Below are positions 1-7,459 of a stretch of 64,000 nt of DNA, piece after piece. The notes beneath the pieces are model-generated. The model did no database searches. It saw only the letters and a program-made list of their open reading frames with translations, and had not been told where the DNA came from. The stretch is from assembly GCA_963853835.1 (NCBI GenBank), contig OY970829.1, positions 26,995,764 through 27,059,763 on the forward strand, given 5' to 3'. How positions within the stretch are numbered: position 1 is the stretch's first letter; every line of letters starts with the position of its first letter. The translations under genes were made by a program, and so were the position numbers. This DNA is from Calendula officinalis. Its lineage: Eukaryota; Streptophyta; Magnoliopsida; Asterales; Asteraceae.

Positions 1-1
1 A

Positions 2-1564
2 TATGTCAAGCTGAAGAATTGGAGCAAGGGAAAGAGGGCCGAAGGAAATGGAGCACCTCATCAAGCACTTTACTCAGAAGCCTGGATGGATGAAGAGTTA
101 AGTGATGATGAAGAGGAGATTGAAAATAAAGCCTTTATGGCTTTCACTGAAGATGATTTGAAGAGTTCCTTTGAAAAGGATATCAAAGAGGCTGAGAGGA
201 TGAGTGTTCATACTGATTGGGATTCCACTCAGTTGTACAAGGTAAGTTCCTTTCAAACTTATTCAGTGAATGAAAAAACCAAGATTTTTGAGTATATGCT
301 TGTTGATCTTAAAACTTCTGTACAAAAAGAAAAAGCTTTAAAATTAACAATTAAAGAACTTGAAAGGGTAAATAATGAAAACTTGGATAAACTAGCAAAA
401 TATAAAGATTTAGAACTAAATTTTTCAGATTTAAAAGACATTAACCAAAGATTAGCTGATAAAGCTCATTTACACAAACTTGAAAAAGAGAAATTTGAAA
501 AACAGTGTAAATCTTGGGGAAATGCTTCAATAAAATTAAATAAATGTTTAAATGAACAATTTCCAGAAAATGTGAGGGCTGCACTTGGTGTTGATCCTCA
601 ATTTAAAAGCAGGAACAATTTTGCTGATTTATTTGAAGAGTTTTCTACTATGAACCCTATTAATTTTGTAAAAGCTAAAACTTTATGTGAAGTTGGATGT
701 CAAACTGAGTCAGATGATGAAGAAAATGAAATTTTAGAAAAACCTATTGGTCATTCCATCTGCTCAAAGTGCTATACTGAGCTACAAGAACTCAGTATTG
801 AATTTCAAATAACAGAAATTTCTGATACCGAGCTACCAATAGTTCAGTATGACACTTCTGCTGTTCCACCTTTTGAATTATTATTTAATACAACAACTTT
901 TGAATTATATAATGATAATAAAACAACTTCTATCTCACATGTTTCATCAAATACAGAAGTTGCAGGAACAGAAACATCAAATACTGAGACATCTAAAGTA
1001 CCTGTTAAAGTTGTTCCTTCAAAACATGATAAACAAAAGACAACTTCAACTAGGTCTTTGATTGGCAAAGACAAGAAGTCTACCACTAATAAAATTAGAA
1101 AGACTTCTCTGCCAAATAAAAATAAACAACCAGATCATCCATCTCCTAAACCAGTTAAAAACAATATTAATACATCTATTAGAAATAACAAAATTAATGT
1201 TTTAAAAACACTTGGTGATCAGGTCAAATCTTTAAGTAAACAATTTGCAAAACTCGTTCATACTGACCTACCAAAAGTGAAACATTTTTCTAAAATACCA
1301 TATGAAAATATGTTTAGAAATAGACCTAGGAAATGTTATAGATGTCATCATACTGGTCATAAGGGAGATGAATGCTGGACTGATCTCTCAAGTCCTAGGT
1401 ACTCAGTACCAAAGAAAAGGAGAGAAACTAAGTCAGTATCACCAAAGAAAACTTCTAAAGTTACCCCCGAAGTGATACCGACCTCTTCACATAAAGAGAT
1501 CAAGTCAAATTGTGTTTATCCCACCAAAGGTCCCATTCAAAAATGGGTTCCTAAAAGGAACTAA
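2..1564 (+). CDS. gag: Gag polyprotein, 5'-partial (coiled coil and CCHC zinc knuckle)
   Basis: Structural Gag protein that packages element RNA into virus-like particles. The frame is open from base 2, so the ATG at 86 is probably internal and the N-terminal gag domain is upstream of the window. Counting from the ATG at 86: an acidic stretch at about residues 2-15, a Lys/Glu/Leu-rich predicted coiled coil at about 80-145, a Ser/Thr/Lys-rich linker at about 290-370, and one CX2CX4HX4C nucleocapsid knuckle (C417, C420, H425, C430). The protein ends in a basic tail finishing KWVPKRN at the TAA at 1562-1564, a Gag-end style common in plant copia elements. Pol follows in the -1 frame and its open frame overlaps the last 10 bp. 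A consensus-looking splice donor lies at 239-247. The coding sequence looks intact within the window. Confidence 0.9.
   Translation, partial: YVKLKNWSKGKRAEGNGAPHQALYSEAWMDEELSDDEEEIENKAFMAFTEDDLKSSFEKDIKEAERMSVHTDWDSTQLYKVSSFQTYSVNEKTKIFEYMLVDLKTSVQKEKALKLTIKELERVNNENLDKLAKYKDLELNFSDLKDINQRLADKAHLHKLEKEKFEKQCKSWGNASIKLNKCLNEQFPENVRAALGVDPQFKSRNNFADLFEEFSTMNPINFVKAKTLCEVGCQTESDDEENEILEKPIGHSICSKCYTELQELSIEFQITEISDTELPIVQYDTSAVPPFELLFNTTTFELYNDNKTTSISHVSSNTEVAGTETSNTETSKVPVKVVPSKHDKQKTTSTRSLIGKDKKSTTNKIRKTSLPNKNKQPDHPSPKPVKNNINTSIRNNKINVLKTLGDQVKSLSKQFAKLVHTDLPKVKHFSKIPYENMFRNRPRKCYRCHHTGHKGDECWTDLSSPRYSVPKKRRETKSVSPKKTSKVTPEVIPTSSHKEIKSNCVYPTKGPIQKWVPKRN
239..247 (+). promoter_or_regulatory. 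Consensus 5' splice donor inside gag (AAG|GTAAGT)
   Basis: The sequence AAGGTAAGT matches the plant donor consensus exactly, with the exon ending at 241 on a codon boundary of the gag frame. Two acceptor-like sites downstream could pair with it: 1586-1587 at the start of pol and 5361-5362 just before the third gene. Whether it is used cannot be told from sequence. Confidence 0.45.
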
Positions 1565-4500
1565 TTCTTATTTTGTGTCTTGTGCAGGGTGACAGAAAGT
1601 GGTACTTAGATAGTGGCTGCTCAAGACACATGACAGGCAGTATGGAATACCTTCTTAATTATACTCCAGAGAAGGGTCCTTCTGTCAAGTTTGGAGATGA
1701 CTCAGTGGGAAAGACAAGAGGTTATGGTGTGATCAAGGCAGGCAACATAACTTTTAAAAGAGTTGCCTATGTAGAGGGTCTTAAACACAATCTGCTCAGT
1801 ATTAGCCAGATGTGTGATGATGACAATGAAGCTCGATTCAGAAAGGTTGCAGGAATCATCTACAATGATAAAGGGCAGCCTGTACTCATTGCTAGAAGAG
1901 AAAAAGACGTATATGTGGTCAACCTATCTGAAATAGACCCAACTATTCGAGTATGCCTGCTTTCTAAAGTCAAGCCAGAATTACATTGGCTATGGCACAA
2001 GAAACTCTCTCACATAAATTTTAGAAATATCAACGAGCTCAGTATGAAGAAACTGGTGAGAGGATTGCCCACAATTACTTATTCAAAAGATAAGTTATGC
2101 TCAGCATGTGAAATGGGCAAGCAGAAGAAGAGTTCATTCAAGTCAAAAGTCAATCATTCCATCAATGAACCTCTTACTATGATACATATGGATCTTTTTG
2201 GCACCATCAGCACACCATCTTTGGCCAAAAAGATCTATACTCTAGTCTTAGTTGATGAATTCTCAAGATATACTTGGGTCATCTTCCTCAAGACTAAGTC
2301 AGATGCAACAACAGAAATCATTCCCTTTATAAAAAGAGAGGAACTTCAAAAAGGCAACAAGGTCAAGCAACTTAGAAGTGACCATGGTACTGATTTTAAG
2401 AACTCAGTATTAGCAGATTTCTGTGAAGAAAAAGGAATCATTCAAAACTTCTCTGCAGCCTACACACCCCAACAAAATGGTGTTGTAGAAAGAAAGAACA
2501 GAACACTGATTGAAGCTGCAAGAACTTTATTATGCCTTGCTGGACTGGCACTGAGTTTCTGGGCTGAAGCTGTAAACTGTGCAAATTTCACTCAGAATAG
2601 AGCCACTATAGTTCAAAGACATCTGAAGACTCCATATGAGTTATACAATGGCAAGATTCCTAATGTGGAATATTTCCACATCTTTGGGAGTAAATGTTTT
2701 GTACTCAGTACAAAACAAAATCTCAATAAATTTGCTCCCAAAGCAAATGAAGGTGTGTTCATGGGCTACTCTCCACACTCCAAAGCTTTCAGAGTGTATA
2801 TCATCTCAACCAAGATGATTGTAGAATCCATTCATGTCACATTCGATGAAGATCAGAATGAGCATTCTACCTCAGCAAGTGAAGACATAAGTGGCATAGA
2901 TATTCTATGCAATCCAGAACACTCCATTGCTGAACAGCCTAAGTTTCATCCACACTTTATTCCTAATAAGTTTAATGAATCTGATCAAGTTCAAACTCAG
3001 TATCACTCAAATGCGTCTAATACTGAGGTTCCCATAACAGAGGACCTTCATACTGAGTTTCCAACCAATGATCTGAACCACTCTATTTATGAAGAAGGTG
3101 AAACATCCAACACTTCACAAGAATCCACATCAATTCTGCAAAATGAAGATGAACAGCAACCTGTACTGTCTAATACTGATCAGAATTCCACTCAGTATCA
3201 GACAGACAACACGTCAAATCAACAAGATATTGTTGATCCTATTTTAAATGCTCCCTTAGGAAACAATTTAAGGGAACACAGAGACCATCCACACTCAAAC
3301 ATTATTGGTCCTATTGGAGAAGGTGTCCAAACAAGAAGAAAATTAGAATTTCCAACCCAAGCAACTGCAAATTTTTGTTTTTTCTCAAGTTTTCTATCTA
3401 CCATTGAACCAAAGAAAGCTGATGAAGCTTTATTAGATGAAGATTGGGTAGAGGCTATGCAAGAAGAGCTCACAGAGTTTGAAAGAAACAAAGTTTGGAA
3501 CTTAGTACCACCTCCTTCTGGCAAAACTATTATTGGTACTAAGTGGGTGTTCAGAAACAAGATGGACAAGGATGGTGTTGTCATCAGAAACAAAGCAAGG
3601 TTAGTTGCTCAAGGTTACAGGCAAGAAGAAGGCATTGACTATGATGAAACTTTTGCACCAGTTGCAAGAATTGAAGCTATTAGGTTGTATCTTGCATATG
3701 CAGCCTTTAAGAATTTCAAAGTTTATCAGATGGATGTCAAAAGTGCTTTTCTAAATGGAAAACTACAAGAAGAAGTTTATGTTAAACAACCTCCAGGTTT
3801 TGTTGATCCCAAATTTCCTCATTATGTTTTCAAGCTTGATAAAGCTCTATATGGGCTCAAACAAGCTCCAAGAGCCTGGTATGACACCTTGTCTGAGTAT
3901 CTTATTGAAAATAAGTTTACAAGAGGTAAAATTGATAAAACATTATTTTCAAAAAGGAAAGGTTCTGACATCTTACTCATTCAGATATATGTAGATGACA
4001 TTATCTTTGGTTCCACTGACAAGTCAATGTGTGACTGGTTTGCGAAGATAATGTCAACTCAGTATCAGATGAGTATGATGGGAGAACTTACTTACTTTCT
4101 GGGTTTACAAGTTGAACAAAAGCCTGATGGCACTTTTATAAATCAAAGTAAGTATGTGCATGACATGTTAAAGAAATACAACTTTGAAAATCTATCTTCC
4201 ATGCACACTCCTATGGGTACTCAGGATAAGATAAGTAAGGATGAAACTGGTAAACCAGTATGTCAATCCACATACCGAGGTATGATTGGTTCCTTACTTT
4301 ACTTAACTGCTAGTAGGCCTGATATCATGTTTGCCACATGTTTGTGTGCTCGGTATCAGGCTGATCCTAAAGAATCACACATGAAAGCAGTTAAGCGCAT
4401 CTTTAGATATCTTACAGGTACTCCTAACCTGGGTCTTTGGTATCCCAAAGACTCAAACTTTGACCTTGAAGGGTACACAGATGCAGATTTTGCAGGTTGT

Positions 4501-4929
4501 AGATTGGACAGAAAGAGCACAAGTGGAGGATGTCAATTTCTAGGTGGAAGACTAGTTGGCTGGTCATCCAAGAAACAAAATTCGGTAGCAACTTCCACAG
4601 CAGAAGCAGAATATGTTGCTGCAGGAAGTTGTTGTGCTCAATTATTATGGATGCAGTATCAACTCTTAGACTATGGGTTCAACTTTCATAAGACTCCTAT
4701 TCATTGTGATAACAAGAGTGCTATTGCTATCACAGAGAACCCAGTCCATCACTCCAAAACCAAGCACATTGATATCAGACACCACTTTATTCGAGATAAT
4801 GTGGAAAAGGGTAAGGTTGAAGTAGATTATGTACCAACAAATGAACAATTGGCTGATGTATTTACTAAACCTCTTCCTGAGGAAAGGTTTATGTATTTAC
4901 TAGGGCAATTAGGTATGTTGAATCCTTAA
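1555..4929 (+). CDS. pol: Pol polyprotein: protease, integrase, reverse transcriptase, RNase H
   Basis: Copia-type Pol that matures the particle, copies element RNA into DNA and integrates it. The frame opens after a stop at 1552-1554, in the -1 frame relative to gag. The first codon sometimes taken as start (TTG at 1573) is not convincing, so expression probably needs frameshifting or splicing. Numbering from 1573: aspartic protease DSGCSRHMTG with catalytic D13; an HHCC zinc module of GAG-pre-integrase type at about 135-185; integrase catalytic triad D207, D270, E306 (D-D-35-E spacing); a Thr/Asn/Gln-rich linker at about 430-590; RT with the YVDD box at 806-809; RNase H with D970 in a YTDADFAG motif and the copia HIDIRHHFIRD motif near the end. 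It ends LGMLNP at the TAA at 4927-4929. There is no internal stop or frameshift, so it may encode active enzyme. Confidence 0.95.
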   Translation, partial: KELILILCLVQGDRKWYLDSGCSRHMTGSMEYLLNYTPEKGPSVKFGDDSVGKTRGYGVIKAGNITFKRVAYVEGLKHNLLSISQMCDDDNEARFRKVAGIIYNDKGQPVLIARREKDVYVVNLSEIDPTIRVCLLSKVKPELHWLWHKKLSHINFRNINELSMKKLVRGLPTITYSKDKLCSACEMGKQKKSSFKSKVNHSINEPLTMIHMDLFGTISTPSLAKKIYTLVLVDEFSRYTWVIFLKTKSDATTEIIPFIKREELQKGNKVKQLRSDHGTDFKNSVLADFCEEKGIIQNFSAAYTPQQNGVVERKNRTLIEAARTLLCLAGLALSFWAEAVNCANFTQNRATIVQRHLKTPYELYNGKIPNVEYFHIFGSKCFVLSTKQNLNKFAPKANEGVFMGYSPHSKAFRVYIISTKMIVESIHVTFDEDQNEHSTSASEDISGIDILCNPEHSIAEQPKFHPHFIPNKFNESDQVQTQYHSNASNTEVPITEDLHTEFPTNDLNHSIYEEGETSNTSQESTSILQNEDEQQPVLSNTDQNSTQYQTDNTSNQQDIVDPILNAPLGNNLREHRDHPHSNIIGPIGEGVQTRRKLEFPTQATANFCFFSSFLSTIEPKKADEALLDEDWVEAMQEELTEFERNKVWNLVPPPSGKTIIGTKWVFRNKMDKDGVVIRNKARLVAQGYRQEEGIDYDETFAPVARIEAIRLYLAYAAFKNFKVYQMDVKSAFLNGKLQEEVYVKQPPGFVDPKFPHYVFKLDKALYGLKQAPRAWYDTLSEYLIENKFTRGKIDKTLFSKRKGSDILLIQIYVDDIIFGSTDKSMCDWFAKIMSTQYQMSMMGELTYFLGLQVEQKPDGTFINQSKYVHDMLKKYNFENLSSMHTPMGTQDKISKDETGKPVCQSTYRGMIGSLLYLTASRPDIMFATCLCARYQADPKESHMKAVKRIFRYLTGTPNLGLWYPKDSNFDLEGYTDADFAGCRLDRKSTSGGCQFLGGRLVGWSSKKQNSVATSTAEAEYVAAGSCCAQLLWMQYQLLDYGFNFHKTPIHCDNKSAIAITENPVHHSKTKHIDIRHHFIRDNVEKGKVEVDYVPTNEQLADVFTKPLPEERFMYLLGQLGMLNP
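1566..1588 (+). promoter_or_regulatory. 3' splice acceptor-like site at the gag-pol junction
   Basis: A T-rich run ends in GTGCAG at 1582-1587, directly before pol codon GGT at 1588. Splicing from the donor at 241 to 1588 would keep frame: 241 ends a gag codon and 1588 begins a pol codon. The site could equally be chance T-richness in the junction. Confidence 0.35.
2990..3200 (+). other. Pol linker segment dense in the ATACTGA motif
   Basis: Between integrase and RT the protein is a low-complexity Asn/Thr/Glu/Gln-rich linker. At least five copies of ATACTGA or TCAGTAT fall here (2997, 3020, 3050, 3173, 3192). They give repeated peptides such as NTE, HTE, NTD and TQY. The peptide repetition looks like a by-product of a DNA-level motif in a region with weak protein constraint. 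Confidence 0.6.
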
Positions 4930-5161
4930 TCTTTATTAAATTTCTTTAAAACTGAGCGCTCAGTATCACTCCTGTTGATACTGACCACTCAGTATCACTA
5001 GCCTGTTATCAACAAAATTTAAAATTTTTATTTTTTTTATAAATTTCAAGAGCAAATAAATTGTTTTTATATTTTTTTTAAATTTTTTTAAAATTAATTT
5101 TTTTTAACTCGGTATTGGGGTATGACGGCTCTTACACCGAGCTTAATCCTCATACTGCTCA

Positions 5162-5195
5162 AACGGTAACTTTTCTTAATAAGAAAGTTACCGTT
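5162..5195. repeat. Inverted repeat with 12-bp arms and AACGG cores
   Basis: The arms AACGGTAACTTT (5162-5173) and AAAGTTACCGTT (5184-5195) are perfect reverse complements around a 10-bp spacer, itself partly palindromic. Each arm holds an AACGG/CCGTT core of the kind bound by plant three-repeat MYB factors. It lies about 70-100 bp upstream of the TATA box, a usual place for an activator site. The binding factor is inference. Confidence 0.65.
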
Positions 5196-5263
5196 GGCAG
5201 AAGATAAGGCAGTCAAATCAGCCGCTTTTACTTCCCAATACCTTATTTATCTTTCAAATCTCC

Positions 5264-5272
5264 TATAAATAA
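5264..5272 (+). promoter_or_regulatory. TATA box for the third gene
   Basis: TATAAATAA sits 121-129 bp upstream of the ATG at 5393. It is followed by a CT-rich leader, as in many plant nuclear promoters. It resembles the TATA box in the LTR (TATAAATAG at 9649). Confidence 0.5.
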
Positions 5273-5350
5273 CCGTTTATTTTTATTTCAAATTTTTTTT
5301 AACTGTTATTTCTTCTTTCATCTTAAATTCTCTCTGCGATTAACGATTTC

Positions 5351-5363
5351 ACTTTCTCTTAGC
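5351..5363 (+). promoter_or_regulatory. 3' splice acceptor-like site before the third gene ATG
   Basis: A pyrimidine run ends in CTCTTAG with AG at 5361-5362, 30 bp before the ATG at 5393. It could accept a splice from an upstream donor such as the one at 241, which would give a retrovirus-like subgenomic mRNA for the third gene. It could also be only part of the CT-rich leader. Confidence 0.35.
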
Positions 5364-5392
5364 AAGCAAATTCTTTCAAATCAAAATCACAG

Positions 5393-6773
5393 ATGGCGAA
5401 CTATACTTTTGTTGCTCCAGAAGTTCAATCGGAAATCCAATTCTGAAATAATGAAGTACCCAGGTTTGCGAGGAACAACATCACAGCAAATTTCAATATT
5501 CCTCAAGCCTGGGCATGCCAAGAATTCACGAACATCGTCACTTTTATGAAGAATTGCCCAATTGCTCGTGCCCTGACATTATCTCCTAGAGCAATCTACC
5601 CAGAAATGTTATGCGAGTTTTGGTACTCTGCTACACTCGATTCTCTAGATATGATTGCTGGGTGGGTAATTAGAGATCAAAGAAGGGCATTTGTTTCTAC
5701 TGCAATCATTCGTGAAGCACTGAGACTTCCCGCCCAAGCTCAGTATGACCCATTTATTGATCGATCAGAGGCACGCTCTGTTCTGCCTTTTCTGGGTCGA
5801 AGAGGAACAACTGGCACAATCAAAAGAAATGAATTTGGTTCTATGTGGGGTATTCTTATCACAACAATAATTCGATGTATGACCCACAAGACGGGGGCTT
5901 TGGACCAAATAAACGAATTTGGGATGCAAATAGTACATGCTCTGTACTATGGAAGAAACATTGATTTTGCTCGCCTAATCTTCAATGAATTAGCTACTCT
6001 GGTCCGAGCAAACACAAGGGAATGCAATGTCCCTTTCTGCAGATTTCTTTCACTCATATTTCAAAACTCAATGCCCACACACATTTATGATGAATTTCAC
6101 AGCCCAAGAGTTGATCTTCCTCCACTCAGTGAGAAGATCTTCTTTTACAGACCAAGAGAAGGAGAACCTCTTCTAAGTCCTCCTATGTGGGCCATTGTTC
6201 AAGAACACATTGATGATGTAGAACACATGTCTGATACTGAGTCAGACAATGATGATGATGATGATAATGATGATGATAGTGGTAATGGAGCACAGGCTGG
6301 TCAAGATATTGAGATGCAGGATGTCCCACAAGTTCAAGAACCAACTATCTCTCCACCTGCACAAGATCTTGCTGCTCCTCATATTGAAACCGATCGTGAA
6401 ACTGAGTCCTCAGAAGACACACCACTGCTCCTTCGAAGAAGAAGAAGGAATGTTTCTCCTATCATTATGGGCAACTTATCATCTGAGGAGGTGCAGCCTG
6501 CCAATGTTCCATCATTAACTGCATCTATTCAAGCCCAAAGCTTTATTGCAGCCACCGCTGACCTTCCAGGTCCAGAACAAGCTCCACCTGCTCAACCAAT
6601 TGAGGAACCTCATGTTCCTCTCGATGTGGAGATTCAATATGCACAAACTGCACTGGAAGGTGCTCAGCATGACAGACGGGTCGGTATTGAAGAGGTTGGT
6701 GCTGCACATCCACAAACACATGATCCTGCACCGACCTCTGCAGATGCTCGAAGGGAATCTGACAGAGTCTCAG
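5393..6773 (+). CDS. Third gene, exon 1: plant transposon accessory domain
   Basis: The start is the ATG at 5393, with G at +4 and a CT-rich leader. A TGA at 5444-5446 interrupts the frame at codon 18; it reopens and the first ATG after it is at 5546. Residues about 50-260 form a globular-looking domain with an EFWYSA motif near 75, then ALRLPAQ, KTGALDQINEFG, IDFARLIFNELA and FCRFLSLIFQ. This pattern resembles a conserved hypothetical domain I know from proteins next to copia pol genes in Asteraceae and other eudicots; that link is from memory. It is followed by an Asp-rich run (from about 6234) and a run of five arginines (about 6435-6450), a possible nuclear localisation signal. The contiguous frame would end at the TAA at 6785, but a good donor at 6773/6774 suggests splicing to exon 2. 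Confidence 0.7.
5444..5446 (+). other. In-frame nonsense codon TGA in exon 1
   Basis: The frame is open on both sides of this TGA, from the ATG at 5393 and on to 6785. A single substitution is the simplest explanation, for instance C to T at a CG site. It would block full-length translation from the first ATG. Confidence 0.7.
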
Positions 6774-7459
6774 GTATGAATTTCTAAAAATCCTTAAACT
6801 TATATACATATATTTCATTCCCAAATAGAGACTAAGTATTGGACAGTACCAACTCAATACTGACCAAAGTCTCAAACGATCTTTTAAATATATATCCTCT
6901 TATGGCCAACATAGCTAGCCCACTGCTGCTATGCAAAATTCATATACTGAGCACACAAAATTGATCATTGTCAGTCTACAGTTGTCTCAACATTTAAAGA
7001 GACAATGGTGGTTGATGTCATACTGACACCCACTGGTGCTGCTTGAATAATGTCCAACTTATTTTTGAGTTGGGTAGCATCATTCAAGAAATGATCACAA
7101 ACCCTTAAGCCACAAAATCCAAAAAATATTCAATGGGGTTTAGCCACATTTCTGTTATCACTCTCATACCGAGTGATAAACATTGAAAATAACAAGAAGC
7201 ACATCCCAGGCTTCGAATTCCCACACCCAAACCTTTTAGTAAATGTGACTTATCCTATACTGAGCTACTTAAATTTTCACACTCCTCTTTACTAAAATCT
7301 TCTTACACATGCTATGCACAAGTCCACAATATTTCATCCTATACCAGATGAAATACAGACTTCACAAACTCTGTTTATATGATTGTAGAATTAAACAACA
7401 CCACAATTCTATTTGATAAACCTTTCATTCTAACCAGTTTTATATTTTTGTTTCTTTAG
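6774..7459 (+). other. Predicted spliceosomal intron of the third gene
   Basis: The donor CAG|GTATGA lies at 6771-6779. The acceptor TTTCTTTAG|C ends at 7459 behind a T-rich tract, and a CTAAC branch-point-like sequence at 7430-7434 sits about 26 nt before the AG. Exon 1 ends after the first base of a codon and exon 2 supplies the next two, so the two frames join exactly. The interval is AT-rich, has stops in all forward frames and no ORF. It contains five ATACYGA motifs (6857, 6944, 7020, 7166, 7257). A second AG at 7473 would join into a frame that soon meets a stop, so the first acceptor is preferred. Confidence 0.7.

Larger units (their letters stand above)
4930..5392 (+). promoter_or_regulatory. 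Pol to third-gene spacer with promoter-like features
   Basis: No ORF of note. The first part (4955-4996) has three TCAGTAT/ATACTGA motifs within about 36 bp. A very AT-rich, T-tract region follows at about 5018-5106. Then come an inverted repeat carrying MYB-type AACGG cores (5162-5195), a TATA box (5264-5272) and a pyrimidine-rich stretch resembling a plant 5' UTR (about 5300-5360). The ATG of the third gene is at 5393. This layout suggests the third gene has its own promoter, but no transcript evidence is available. Confidence 0.55.

Noticed and set aside
1573..1575. TTG at 1573 as the pol start codon
   Set aside because: Plant pol is normally made as a Gag-Pol fusion. A TTG start has no support, and the frame is open upstream to 1555.
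3219..3593. Minus-strand ORFs inside gag, pol and the third gene
   Set aside because: They lie opposite clearly conserved plus-strand coding sequence and show no recognisable domain, so they are shadows.
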